Below are positions 9,309 to 18,196 of a stretch of DNA of 64,000 nucleotides, one piece after another. Numbering within the stretch: the stretch's first letter is position 1; the number at the start of each line of letters is the position of its first letter. The translations under genes were made by a program, and so were the position numbers. A model generated the notes under the pieces. It was not told the origin of the DNA. It saw nothing but the letters and a program-made list of their open reading frames with translations, and made no database searches. Source of the stretch: Bacillota bacterium (lineage in GTDB: Bacteria; Bacillota; Clostridia; Lachnospirales; Lachnospiraceae); the NCBI GenBank assembly GCA_029224465.1, contig JAQXUQ010000002.1, forward strand, positions 1 through 64,000, read 5' to 3'.

Positions 9309-9345
9309 AAAAAATGCCTTAACCATCATAACACGGTTAAGGCAT
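9309..9345 (-). terminator. Terminator of the LDH-family gene
   Basis: ATGCCTTAACC pairs with GGTTAAGGCAT (perfect 11-base arms, 10-base loop). On the minus strand a TTTTTT run follows. It lies about 60 bases beyond the dehydrogenase stop codon. Confidence 0.85.
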
Positions 9346-9403
9346 ACGAAATATATAGATATGTTAATAAGATATATTTGTTAAGTATATTTTCTCCATC
9401 CGT

Positions 9404-10360
9404 TTACACATCCTGCAGTGCGTCATAGTACGATCTCACGATCGACGCGGAATGTTCCAGCGCTTTTCTCTCATCCGGATCCAGACGGATCTCCACGATT
9501 TCCTTCGCGCCTTCTTTATTGATAATCGTCGGAACCGAAATGAACAGGTCCCGCAGGCCGTACTGTCCGTCCAGATAGACGCTGACCGGAAGGATCCGGT
9601 TCTCGTTGAACATGATCGACTTGACAATCGCGGTTACCGAGGCCGCAATGCCATAGGATGTATTGTGCTTGCGGCTGAAAATCTCCCAGCCGGACTGAAT
9701 CGTCTCCTTACGAAGTTTCTCAAAAGTCTCATCCTTCGTTCTGGCAGCGTTGTCCGACATGACATCAGCCACGTTTTTTCCTCCGATCGTCGCCGTTGAC
9801 CATGCGACAATCTCACTGTCGCCGTGCTCGCCCATAACAAACGCTTCTACGCTCTTGGAATCAAGGTCATACAGCTTTGCCAGAGAGCAGGCCAGACGGG
9901 CGCTGTCCAGCGTGGTACCGCTGCCGATGACCTGCTTTTTCGGAAGACCCGAAAGCTTCCAAGCGTAATAGGTCATGATATCCACCGGGTTCGAGATCAC
10001 AACAAGGATGCCGTTAAACCCGCTTTCCATAATCGGATGAATGATGCTCTTCATGACCTTCTTCGACGGTGCCAGCATCGTCAGACGGTCTGTCGCGTTC
10101 GGATCCATCGGCGCCGCGGCGGTGATGATCACCACATCCGCGTCGGCGCAGTCCCTGTAATCGCCGACCTGCACTTTGATATTGCGGTTCATGAAATGGA
10201 CCGAGTGCTGAAGATCAAGCATCTCACCGTAAGCTTTTTCCTGATTCATGTCTATTAAAACAAGCCGCTCGCACAGCCCCTGATTGATGATGCTGAAAGC
10301 AGTCGTAGCGCCGACATTCCCGGTTCCGACAATCACAATTTTCGAATCTTTAAAACTCAT
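9404..10360 (-). CDS. L-lactate/2-hydroxyacid dehydrogenase (LDH/MDH family)
   Basis: An NAD-dependent 318-residue enzyme of the LDH/MDH family that interconverts a 2-keto acid and an L-2-hydroxy acid, most likely to regenerate NAD+ in fermentation. The Rossmann motif GTGNVGATT (12-20), ISNPVD (122-127) and the active-site GEHGD (177-181, catalytic H179) are intact. The substrate loop is unusual: it reads PMDPNATDR (84-92) and lacks the QKPGETR pattern, with Gln102, of classical LDH. It resembles the longer loops of L-2-hydroxyisocaproate dehydrogenases, so a branched-chain or other keto acid may be the real substrate. A -10-like TATAAT at 10407-10412 and a palindrome at 10379-10393 lie upstream. 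Confidence 0.8.
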   Translation of the reverse strand: MSFKDSKIVIVGTGNVGATTAFSIINQGLCERLVLIDMNQEKAYGEMLDLQHSVHFMNRNIKVQVGDYRDCADADVVIITAAAPMDPNATDRLTMLAPSKKVMKSIIHPIMESGFNGILVVISNPVDIMTYYAWKLSGLPKKQVIGSGTTLDSARLACSLAKLYDLDSKSVEAFVMGEHGDSEIVAWSTATIGGKNVADVMSDNAARTKDETFEKLRKETIQSGWEIFSRKHNTSYGIAASVTAIVKSIMFNENRILPVSVYLDGQYGLRDLFISVPTIINKEGAKEIVEIRLDPDERKALEHSASIVRSYYDALQDV

Positions 10361-10378
10361 ATACCTGACCTCTTTTCT

Positions 10379-10412
10379 GTTTTGTCAAAACAACACGGAT
10401 TGTATTATTATA
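10379..10412 (-). promoter_or_regulatory. Putative promoter and operator of the LDH-family gene
   Basis: TATAAT lies at 10407-10412 on the minus strand, with only a weak -35 match. Between it and the start codon is a palindrome, TGTTTT-GTC-AAAACA (10379-10393). Its position would allow a repressor to block transcription. The regulator is unknown, and it is not a Rex consensus. Confidence 0.4.
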
Positions 10413-10454
10413 CAACATCATCCGCAGCAGGAATAAACTTCCGGAACATAAAAA

Positions 10455-10660
10455 ATCCGGCCCTGATATCGTGCGGGATTGGGGGTTGACACGATATCGG
10501 CCGGATCAGGTCCTGCTTGGGGGAACAGGACATCAGATTGGTCGTTCCTTCTTTTAGGGGGGTTACATGAATAAATGAAGGGTTTGGCTGCAAGGAGCGA
10601 CCGGTAAACCGAACAGGGAGGGTAAAAGCTTTCTGCTTATTCTGTTCGTTTGTTTGTTCT
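10455..10660 (-). ncRNA. Candidate regulatory RNA with repeated C-rich loops
   Basis: On the minus strand four hairpins follow one another and the last is a terminator. CGAACAG/CTGTTCG encloses ACCCTCC. GGTCGCTCCTT pairs with AAGGAACGACC around AAACCC and AACCCCCC. GTCCTG/CAGGAC closes a TTCCCCCAAG loop. ATCCGGCC-GATATCGTG pairs with its complement (10455-10506) around CAACCCCCAATCCC and is followed by TTTTTT. Repeated C-rich loops are known in Gram-positive small RNAs that bind Shine-Dalgarno sequences, for example LhrC and RsaE. No convincing promoter was found. It could instead be a leader of the LDH-family gene, whose start is about 95 bases downstream. Confidence 0.5.
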
Positions 10661-10746
10661 TGTTATGCTTGTATTCTACGCATTCCCTGCGTAAAATACT
10701 TGCCAGATACATCAGTTTATCAGCCAAATCTTGCGGAGATGTGCTT

Positions 10747-11694
10747 ATGTTCCCACTATTTTCGAAAAATCCGGACAGTCTCGATATCTATTACCGCAAA
10801 TCCGGGCATATTTCTCCGAATCTTCATCAGCAGATCGAGTTTGTCTATATTCTTTACGGGACCCTTGCGCTTGGAATCGGAACAGAACTGTTCCAGATGG
10901 AGAAAGGCGATTTTGCCGTGATCTTTCCGGGGCAGATTCACCATACGCAGGTTTTTGACGACCCGGAAAACTGCGCGAGCATGTACCTGCTCGCACCGCC
11001 GCAGCTTGCTGGCAGTTTTCAGGAAGTATTAAAGACGAAGGTGCCGGTCTCTCCCCTGATCAAAGCCTGTGATGTCCACGAAGACATCCGGTACGCGCTG
11101 CACGCACTGTATCGTGATCAAACGGCTTCGGAGCGCCTTACGGGAAAGGTTTCCGGTTCTGCCGGCCCGGAGACGCCTGCAGCGGAGCAGGAGGCCGCAA
11201 AGGCCGCCGGGTCGTCCGGCCCGAAGCCGGCCGCCGCGGCGGATACCGGAATCCGTTCCACGATTCACGCGGCGTTCATTCAGCTGCTTCTTTGCCGGGC
11301 ACTGCCGCTTCTTATGCTGAAAGACAGGGAAGATTCTCCGGGCATGGATCTGGCCGCCCGGGTATCGTCCTACCTTGAAGACCATTTTAAAGAGAATATT
11401 ACGTTATCCTCGCTTGCCAGAGCGTTGTATGTCAGTCCTTACAGTGTGTCCCGGATCTTCTCGTCTGCTTTCCGGACCAATTTCAACGGATATCTGAATG
11501 ATATCCGGGTGGAATATGTCTGTGAAATGCTTCGAAGAACGGACAAATCCGTAACGGAAATCTATGAAGACGCAGGCTTTGAAAGCCAGCGGACCTTCAA
11601 CCGGGCCTTTCGGGAGAGGATGCGCATGTCTCCCCGGGAATTCCGGGAATCCGGTCTGCTCACCTTGAGGCCGCTGCAGGATACCGGAAGATAA
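10747..11694 (+). CDS. AraC family transcriptional regulator
   Basis: A 315-residue regulator with an N-terminal cupin-like sensor (about 15-90; the GDFAVIFPGQIHH segment is typical of sugar-binding AraC proteins) and a C-terminal double helix-turn-helix (205-303), with LARALYVSPYSVSRIF and the second helix pair DAGFESQRTFNRAF. The two are separated by an Ala/Pro/Gly-rich insert (128-170). The start at 10747 is preferred over the in-frame ATG at 10654, because GCGGAG precedes it and homology to the family begins here. It converges on malQ, with stop codons 11 bases apart, and may control carbohydrate genes. Its target is unknown. Confidence 0.85.
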   Translation: MFPLFSKNPDSLDIYYRKSGHISPNLHQQIEFVYILYGTLALGIGTELFQMEKGDFAVIFPGQIHHTQVFDDPENCASMYLLAPPQLAGSFQEVLKTKVPVSPLIKACDVHEDIRYALHALYRDQTASERLTGKVSGSAGPETPAAEQEAAKAAGSSGPKPAAAADTGIRSTIHAAFIQLLLCRALPLLMLKDREDSPGMDLAARVSSYLEDHFKENITLSSLARALYVSPYSVSRIFSSAFRTNFNGYLNDIRVEYVCEMLRRTDKSVTEIYEDAGFESQRTFNRAFRERMRMSPREFRESGLLTLRPLQDTGR

Positions 11695-11705
11695 GCTTCC
11701 TGTCT

Positions 11706-13232
11706 TTATGACTCCTTTGTCCGCTTTTCTTCCGGCAGCGGCAGACGGCAGTAGAGCTTGGAAAGCGCATGGATGCTCATCGCAAGATCATAGGACAGGA
11801 AATGCGGTTTCAACCGCCACTGCCAGTTTCCTTCCTGCGTCCCGGGTGTGTTGATTCTGCTCTCCGTGCCTTTGACCAGATAATCCTGCAGCGGAATCAC
11901 GCACAGATCCGCACTGGAGCGGTATGCCTCACGGATAAAATCCCAGGTAAAAGTATTGTAATCCGTATTCTCCGAGTGAATATAGCGGCGTGCCAGGTCG
12001 CGGTCATGGTCATTTAATGACTCGATCCATGCCCGCACCGGCAGATTGTCATGCGTGCCGGTGTAGACAACGCAGTTCCGCGTATGATTGTGCGTCATAT
12101 AGCTGCTGTATTCCGACCAGTCGAAGGCGAACTCGAGCACCTTCATACCGGGAATTCCGGCGTCCGCAAGCAGTTTTTCGGTCTCCTTCGTAACCGTTCC
12201 GAGGTCTTCGGCAATCAGAGGTACTTCTCCGAGCTGTTTATTCACCTCGCGGAAAAACGCCATGCCCGGTCCTTTTCTGTACTCCCCGCCGTCTTCGGCG
12301 GATTCCGCGCCATACGGAAACGCATAGAATCCCGAAAAGCCGATGAAATGGTCAATCCGGATCACATCATACAAATACAGTCCTCTTTGCAGACGGGAAA
12401 TCCAGAAGGCATAGTGCGTTTTCTTCTGCGCGGTCCAGTCATAGACAGGATTCCCCCACAGCTGCCCGGTCCTTGAAAACGCGTCCGGAGGGCAGCCCGC
12501 CACAGAAACCGGTTCGATGTTTTCGTCAAAATCGAACGCTTCCGGATGCGCCCACACATCCGCGCTGTCCATTGCCGCATAGTAAGGCATATCGCCGATG
12601 ATCCGGACACCCTGCTGCAGAGCGTAAGCGCGCAGCTTCTTCCACTGTCTGTCGAATTCATACTGTTCAAAACAGATCTGCGCGATTTCGTCTCTGTACT
12701 CCTCCCGGGCTTTCGAAAGCGCCGCGGGGTCCCGCTTTTTCAGCGCATTGTCAAACCGGAGCCAGCTTTGACCGTTGTGCGCTGTTTTGACGGCCATAAA
12801 GAGCGCATAGTCAGGAAGCCAGTACGCATTCTCCTCTTTGAATTTCTGATACTCTTCTCTCTCCCTGCCGCTTTCGAAAAACCTCCCGCCGGCGATCGAA
12901 AGCAGCTTGTCACGATTTTCATACAGCGCGCCGTAGTCCACGCGCTCCTCATCCGGGCCGAAATAAAACCTTCCGCACTCTTCATACGTAAGGAGTCCCT
13001 CCTGCACGAGCGCTTCGGGATCAATAAAGTACGGGTTGCCCGCAAAGGAAGACAGCGGCTGATAAGGTGAATTTCCAAATCCGGTCGGTCCAAGCGGCAG
13101 CACCTGCCAGTAGCTCTGTCCGGCTTTCGAGAGAAAATCCACAAATTCATAAGCTTCGCGGGAAAAACACCCGATCCCGTACTTCGACGGCAGTGATGAC
13201 ACAGGCAGCAAGATGCCGGCAGAACGTTCCAT
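11706..13232 (-). CDS. malQ: 4-alpha-glucanotransferase
   Basis: A cytoplasmic GH77 amylomaltase of 508 residues, the usual bacterial length. It transfers alpha-1,4-glucan segments between maltodextrins and releases glucose. The N-terminal signature LPSKYGIGCFSREAYEF and the WQVLPLGPTGFGNSPYQ block are diagnostic. The catalytic region contains RIDHFIGF (nucleophile Asp) and LIAEDLGTVT (acid/base Glu), and YTGTHDN carries the transition-state Asp. It is transcribed divergently from a LysR-type gene. The GH13 enzyme at 38970 could act in the same maltodextrin pathway, but is not in the same operon. Confidence 0.95.
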   Translation of the reverse strand: MERSAGILLPVSSLPSKYGIGCFSREAYEFVDFLSKAGQSYWQVLPLGPTGFGNSPYQPLSSFAGNPYFIDPEALVQEGLLTYEECGRFYFGPDEERVDYGALYENRDKLLSIAGGRFFESGREREEYQKFKEENAYWLPDYALFMAVKTAHNGQSWLRFDNALKKRDPAALSKAREEYRDEIAQICFEQYEFDRQWKKLRAYALQQGVRIIGDMPYYAAMDSADVWAHPEAFDFDENIEPVSVAGCPPDAFSRTGQLWGNPVYDWTAQKKTHYAFWISRLQRGLYLYDVIRIDHFIGFSGFYAFPYGAESAEDGGEYRKGPGMAFFREVNKQLGEVPLIAEDLGTVTKETEKLLADAGIPGMKVLEFAFDWSEYSSYMTHNHTRNCVVYTGTHDNLPVRAWIESLNDHDRDLARRYIHSENTDYNTFTWDFIREAYRSSADLCVIPLQDYLVKGTESRINTPGTQEGNWQWRLKPHFLSYDLAMSIHALSKLYCRLPLPEEKRTKES

Positions 13233-13294
13233 AAATCCATCCCCCTGATGAAAAAAAAATCAACTGCAGCTTTTTGCACTGCTATAATTAGAAA

Positions 13295-13322
13295 ACGGCT
13301 CTGTCCGCGCGGACAAAGCCGA
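13295..13322. promoter_or_regulatory. GC-rich inverted repeat between malQ and the LysR gene
   Basis: CGGCT-TGTCCG pairs with CGGACA-AGCCG in the 163-base divergent intergenic region. On the minus side it is followed by TTTTC. It may be an operator shared by the two divergent promoters, or a weak terminator. No function is assigned. Confidence 0.35.
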
Positions 13323-13395
13323 TAAACGAAGATATCATAACACAGAACCGGCCGGAAGGAACATAAAATTCAGGCTGCGTTTCCGGGAAAGGATC

Positions 13396-14289
13396 ATGGC
13401 AATGGACATCCGTCAGCTCCGGTACTTTGTCACGACAGTCGAGGAAGGAACGATTTCCGCTGCCGCCAGAAAGCTTCATATTTCACAGCCGCCCCTTTCT
13501 ACGCAGCTGCGCCTTCTGGAAGCGGAGTACGGCGTTACCCTTTTTGAAAGAGGCTCCCGGCAGATTTCACTGACGGACGCCGGCAAAATGCTGTACCGCT
13601 ATGCCTGTGAAATTCTTACGCTTGAGAACGCTGCCGCCGAGGATCTTCAAAATCTCCGATTATGCAGGAAAGGCAGTATCCGCATGGGGCTCATCTCTTC
13701 CGCGGATTCGCCGCGGCTTTACAGCGGCCTGCATCGTTTTCACGCGGAGCATCCGGATATCGATTTCAAAGTGTTCGAGGGCAATACCTATGAACTGCTG
13801 GAAGATCTGAAAAAGGGAAAAATCGAGCTGGCAGTCATCCGGACTCCTTTCCCCGAAAGCGATCTGAAAAAACTTGTTCTGCAGACCGATCCGATGTGCG
13901 CCGCCGGGAACAGGGAATTGATGTCCACCCTGTTCCCGGACGAGCCCGCCGCGCTCCGCCTGAAAGATTTTGCCGGCATTCCTCTGATCATCTACCGCCG
14001 CTGGGAAAAGATCCTGCGCGAGGCATTTGAAAGAGAAGGTATAGAGCCCGAACTCATCTGTACCTGCGACGACGCGAGAACCGGTCTTTCTTTTGCGTCG
14101 GCAGGTATCGGCATCTGCCTGCTGCCCGCCTCGATTGCAAATTACCGTCAGGACACGCGCAGTCTTCCTCTTAGCGAGCCGTCTTTAACGAGCAGCATCT
14201 GCCTTGTCCGGCGAAGATCGCAGGAGCTGACGCAAAGTGCGGAATCGCTGTATCAGCTTTTCGGAGGCTTTTTAAAAGATGCCCGCTGA
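13396..14289 (+). CDS. LysR family transcriptional regulator
   Basis: A 297-residue regulator. The winged helix-turn-helix occupies residues 1-62 (DIRQLRYFVTTVEEGTISAAARKLHISQPPLS), and the periplasmic-binding-protein-like effector domain follows (about 92-295). The GGAAAGGATC ribosome site before ATGGCAATGG supports the start; the second ATG is also possible. It is divergent from malQ. Its 3' end overlaps the convergent MATE gene by 37 bases, so the two transcripts can pair. The effector and regulon are unknown; LysR proteins often control the divergent neighbour. Confidence 0.88.
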   Translation: MAMDIRQLRYFVTTVEEGTISAAARKLHISQPPLSTQLRLLEAEYGVTLFERGSRQISLTDAGKMLYRYACEILTLENAAAEDLQNLRLCRKGSIRMGLISSADSPRLYSGLHRFHAEHPDIDFKVFEGNTYELLEDLKKGKIELAVIRTPFPESDLKKLVLQTDPMCAAGNRELMSTLFPDEPAALRLKDFAGIPLIIYRRWEKILREAFEREGIEPELICTCDDARTGLSFASAGIGICLLPASIANYRQDTRSLPLSEPSLTSSICLVRRRSQELTQSAESLYQLFGGFLKDAR

Positions 14290-15566
14290 CGGAGCAGCAT
14301 AAGCAGCGCCAGTGCTGCCGTTACGCCCTCGGAAACAGCCGCGGAAAGCCAGATTCCCTTTTCGCCGCAAAGATACGCCGAAAGAGGCAGGACGATCAGC
14401 GGCAGAATCAGTGCCCGCAGCATGGAAAGAACGAGGGAACGTCCCGGCTGCAGAACCGATGTGAAATATGCCGCGGTGACAGAACCGGTGCCGAGAAACA
14501 GAAAGGCAGCGGCATACATTTTGATCGCGTAAATCGTATATTGATATGTACCGCCGTCGGCCGCGGAGAGGAACAGCCCTGTGATACTGCCGGGCGCCAG
14601 CTCGCAGATCGTAAAGAAAACGGCAGAAAGCGCAAAGGTCATTTCGAGAGCATACCGCAGATACTGCCTGCTTTTTTGGATTTCACCGGCGCCGTAGTGG
14701 TAACTGACCAGCGGCTGCATGCCTTGCGCGACGCCTCCCATCGTACTTAAAACCAGTGTATTCAGATAAGAAATGACTGTATAACTGACAAGCGCGTTCT
14801 CTCCGAGCACTGACAGAATCACATGATTATACAGAAAAACAACGATGCCGCCGGAGAGCTCCGTCAGCGCAGCCGCGCTTCCCAGTCTTGCGACATACGG
14901 ATATACATGCAGATCCGGCCGGAACGGAACAAGGCGCAGACGTTTTGCAAAGAAGCGGAAATAAATCGTGAAGACAAGTGTGGAAGCCACCTGCGCAAGC
15001 CCTGTCGCGAGTGCCGCGCCAAAGACGCCCATCGAAAGCCGCATAACAAACACATAATCCAGAAGTGCGTTGGTCAGCCCGCACGCAAGTACGCTGACTG
15101 TAGCGGTCATCGGGGATCCGTCTGTTTTGACGAGCAGTTCCATGTTGTAGGAAACGATGAAAAAGACCGCAAAACATCCCACGGTCCCGACATACTCCCG
15201 CACATAGACGAAGGTATCCGGCGTTGCGCCGAGAAGCCTTGTCAACGGGTTCAGGAAAATCAGTGTAAGTACCGTAATCAGAAGTCCCGCGCCTGCCGCC
15301 ACCGCGAAGTTCATTGAGAACAGCTGGTTCGCCCGGTCCGTATGGCCGCTTCCGAGAGCGGTGCTGATCATCGTCGAAATGCCGGCTGCAATCAGAATAC
15401 CGGCCGCGAAAATAAACCACACATACGGCATGGCAAGATTGACTGCGGCAAGAGCCGCCTCGCCGACGCCGTGGGACACAAAAATCCCGTCGACCATGGT
15501 ATACAGCGAATAAATCCACATGGCAAAAATCGACGGGATGACATACTTAAAAAATCTGCGTTTCAT
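14253..15566 (-). CDS. MATE family efflux transporter
   Basis: A 437-residue polytopic membrane protein with about twelve hydrophobic segments in two homologous halves. The N terminus (FFKYVIPSIFAMWIYSLYTM, then DGIFVSHGVGEAALAAVNLA) is the signature of the MATE/DinF-type transporters of Firmicutes. Such proteins export cationic drugs or metabolites using Na+ or H+ gradients. The gene overlaps the end of the convergent LysR gene by 37 bases. A second MATE protein is encoded at 24690-26042, and the two are only distantly similar. Confidence 0.88.
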   Translation of the reverse strand: MKRRFFKYVIPSIFAMWIYSLYTMVDGIFVSHGVGEAALAAVNLAMPYVWFIFAAGILIAAGISTMISTALGSGHTDRANQLFSMNFAVAAGAGLLITVLTLIFLNPLTRLLGATPDTFVYVREYVGTVGCFAVFFIVSYNMELLVKTDGSPMTATVSVLACGLTNALLDYVFVMRLSMGVFGAALATGLAQVASTLVFTIYFRFFAKRLRLVPFRPDLHVYPYVARLGSAAALTELSGGIVVFLYNHVILSVLGENALVSYTVISYLNTLVLSTMGGVAQGMQPLVSYHYGAGEIQKSRQYLRYALEMTFALSAVFFTICELAPGSITGLFLSAADGGTYQYTIYAIKMYAAAFLFLGTGSVTAAYFTSVLQPGRSLVLSMLRALILPLIVLPLSAYLCGEKGIWLSAAVSEGVTAALALLMLLRQRASFKKPPKS

Positions 15567-15659
15567 TTCTTCTTTTTTCCGGTCGCCTTTCCGGCGGTAT
15601 CAGCCGCCTGTTATTGTGTGCTTATACTGGTGACACCGCGCGGCGCGCGGGTCTGCTAC

Positions 15660-17231
15660 TTACATTAACTCTGCAAACAGACGAAGGAACAGCTGCCACA
15701 AGCGCATGACATTGCTTCGTCCGCTCCTGTATTTTTCCGTTACATCCCGGCACTGCGGAAACATCGTGTCAAAATCCTGCTTGATTCTGTGCACCGCGTC
15801 GCACCCGACCATGTAGCAGCCGTTTTCAAAGTGATGATACAGGCTCCTGTAATCCAGATTGATGGTACCGCAGGTCGCGGCAAGATCATCCGAAACGCTC
15901 ATCTTCGCGTGGCAGAAGCCCGGCGTCCATTCATAGATCCGCACGCCGTTTCTTACAAGCCGGTTGTAGAACGACCTCGTAACGCCGTAAACCAGCCGCT
16001 TGTCCGGAATGCCCGGCGTGATGATCCGCACATCCACGCCCCGCTTTGCCGCAAGACAGAGCGCGTGCATCATTTCGTCCGTGATAATCAGATAAGGCGT
16101 AATGTAATAGACATAGCGGTTCGCCTTGTCCGCCATTGTGATATATACTTCTTCACCGACATGCTCATCATCCATCGGACTGTCCGCGTACGGCTGAACG
16201 AAGCCGGTTTCCTTCGCCTGATATGGATATTCCGGCAGGTAATGCAGGAAGTCGACATCGTCTTTATCGCTGTTTTTCACGGCATTCCACATCTCGAGGA
16301 ATGTAATCGTAAGACTCCGCACCGCGTCGCCTTCGATGCGGATGCCGGTGTCTTTCCAGATGCCGTAAGGATGCGTCACGTTGAAATATTCATTTGCGAG
16401 ATTATATCCGCCGGTAAAACCGACCCTGCCGTCAATAATCGTAAGCTTTCTGTGATCCCTGTTATTCAGAAAAACATTGAGCCCCGGCATAAACGGATTG
16501 AAGACGCGGCACTGGATACCCTCCGACTGCAGATGTTTTGCGAACGATGTTGTCACAAAGCCGATGCTGCCCATGTCATCATAGAACACGCGGACTTCAA
16601 CGCCCGCCTTGACGCGTTCAACCAGGACATCCTCAATCCTTTTCCAGGACTCCGCATCCTCGATCGCGTGATATTCCATGAAGATGAAGCTTTCCGCTTT
16701 CGCAAGATCCTGCAGCTGCGCCGCAAGCCCCTTGGCTGCTTCATCATAATAAACGACGTCCGTATTCGAATAGACAGGATAGTGCGCGTTTCTCCAGAGA
16801 TAGTCCGAGGCGGCGGCTTTATCCGGCGTCTCCCGGTGCAGCTCCTCCGCCACTTCCCGGTTTTCCGGCAGAAGCGGAAGCAGCACGCTGTCAATATCTT
16901 CATAGCGCCTGCGCATTTTACGCGTGGAATAATTCAGTCCGATCAGAAAATACAGCGTAAGTCCCACAACCGGAAAAACCAGAATCAGAATGATCCACGG
17001 CATCTTCATCGACGATGTTTTATGCTGCCCGTAGATCACCAGCACCATCAGCGTCGCAAGAACCCGGGTTCCGACATTGATCCATTCCGCGTAGTCATTC
17101 AGACTGGTAAACAGAGAGATAATCAGGACGACTTCCAGAAAGATCGAAAGAATCGTAAAGCCCATGCGCAGTACACCGTTGCGGTTTTCTTTCTTCTTTT
17201 CATATGTTGCTCTGTTCGGTTCTGTACTCAT
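15660..17231 (-). CDS. cls: Cardiolipin synthase
   Basis: A 523-residue membrane phospholipase-D-family enzyme that condenses two phosphatidylglycerol molecules to cardiolipin. Two hydrophobic segments (about 20-75) anchor the protein. Two HKD motifs follow: HRKLTIID in the first half and HAKMSVSD in the second, each with the downstream Gly/Asn-rich block (GFTGGYNLANEYF and TCGTINLDYRS). Length and order match Gram-positive Cls. It lies 66 bases downstream of the Nudix gene on the same strand and may be cotranscribed with it. Confidence 0.93.
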   Translation of the reverse strand: MSTEPNRATYEKKKENRNGVLRMGFTILSIFLEVVLIISLFTSLNDYAEWINVGTRVLATLMVLVIYGQHKTSSMKMPWIILILVFPVVGLTLYFLIGLNYSTRKMRRRYEDIDSVLLPLLPENREVAEELHRETPDKAAASDYLWRNAHYPVYSNTDVVYYDEAAKGLAAQLQDLAKAESFIFMEYHAIEDAESWKRIEDVLVERVKAGVEVRVFYDDMGSIGFVTTSFAKHLQSEGIQCRVFNPFMPGLNVFLNNRDHRKLTIIDGRVGFTGGYNLANEYFNVTHPYGIWKDTGIRIEGDAVRSLTITFLEMWNAVKNSDKDDVDFLHYLPEYPYQAKETGFVQPYADSPMDDEHVGEEVYITMADKANRYVYYITPYLIITDEMMHALCLAAKRGVDVRIITPGIPDKRLVYGVTRSFYNRLVRNGVRIYEWTPGFCHAKMSVSDDLAATCGTINLDYRSLYHHFENGCYMVGCDAVHRIKQDFDTMFPQCRDVTEKYRSGRSNVMRLWQLFLRLFAELM

Positions 17232-17297
17232 GCTGTCGCTCCTTCCTGCCTGAACTGCCTTGCCGGTGTCCTTCCGGCTCCCGTACGCGGCGTCTGG

Positions 17298-17942
17298 TTA
17301 CTGTGTCTTCCTGTGAAACGCGTATGCCAGAATCCCGGCCGCCGTCTTCGCGTCCCGGAGCTTCCCGGCGGAAATCAGGTGAAGAAGCTCATCCAGAGAA
17401 CGGGCCTCCAGTCGGATCTCCTCCGCTTCATCCAGCTGCTGGCTGCCTTCCTTCACGAGATCTTCCGCGAGATAAATGTCTGTAAACTCATTACAGTAGG
17501 CGGGCGCGGAAAGGATCGACAGAAGAAAAGTCAGCTTTCCGGCACGGTATCCGGTTTCCTCGCGCAGTTCCCGTTCGGCGGTAACACGTGTATCTTCCGG
17601 CGCACCGCAGTTTTTTCCGCCGGGTGTTCCGCCGTTTATTCCGCCGGAAGAAACCATCTCCCTCGCGCCTGCGGGCAGCTCCAGCGTATCCGCTTCCACC
17701 GCCGGGCGGTATTGGCGGACCAGAAGAATTCTTCCGTCCGGAAGAACCGGAACGACGCAGGCGCCGCCGCCCTTTTTATGATGGACATAGTCATATTCCG
17801 CCAGTTTTCCGTCCGGCAGCTGCATTGTATCTTTGTAAAGATCCACGACACTGCCCCGGCAGGCGAGTGTCCGCTGCAGGCGCCTCAGCCGCGGTCTGCC
17901 GGGCAGTGTCTCCTGCGCCGTTTTTTCCCGGGTGCCACCCAT
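17298..17942 (-). CDS. Nudix hydrolase, probable ADP-ribose pyrophosphatase
   Basis: A 214-residue Nudix enzyme similar to NudF-type ADP-sugar pyrophosphatases, which split ADP-ribose to AMP and ribose-5-phosphate. The ELPAG segment before the box and the metal-binding RELREETGY (124-132), with E116 eight residues upstream, are present. An insert of about 18-20 Gly/Asn/Pro-rich residues (93-112) splits the start of the Nudix box, and the usual first Gly is not in register. The metal-binding half is intact, so activity is plausible. The ribosome site GGCGGAAGAAG supports the start. The C-terminal half carries the conserved EEIRLEARSLDELL segment. Confidence 0.85.
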   Translation of the reverse strand: MGGTREKTAQETLPGRPRLRRLQRTLACRGSVVDLYKDTMQLPDGKLAEYDYVHHKKGGGACVVPVLPDGRILLVRQYRPAVEADTLELPAGAREMVSSGGINGGTPGGKNCGAPEDTRVTAERELREETGYRAGKLTFLLSILSAPAYCNEFTDIYLAEDLVKEGSQQLDEAEEIRLEARSLDELLHLISAGKLRDAKTAAGILAYAFHRKTQ

Positions 17943-18124
17943 ATCTTCTTCCGCCTTTCCCGCTCTGTACGATTCTTAAAACCTATTATAGCGCGAACCG
18001 GCAAAAACCTCCACCGAGCCTCCGCCTGCCGGCAGCGCGCCGGAACCGGGAGCGCGTGCGCGCCCGCCATACTTCCCGAACCCATCGCCCCGCACATCGG
18101 AATGCACGTCCTCGCGCGGTACGT

Positions 18125-18156
18125 AAAAAGGAGCCCCGTATCCGGAGCTCCTTTTT
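18125..18156. terminator. Bidirectional terminator
   Basis: AAAAAGGAGC pairs perfectly with GCTCCTTTTT around a small CCG/CGG extension. The A and T tracts on both sides allow termination in either direction. On the minus strand it ends the lipoprotein transcript. Confidence 0.8.
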
Positions 18157-18196
18157 CATGTACCATACTGTCTGTGGTGCAGTGCTGTTTGCCGGA

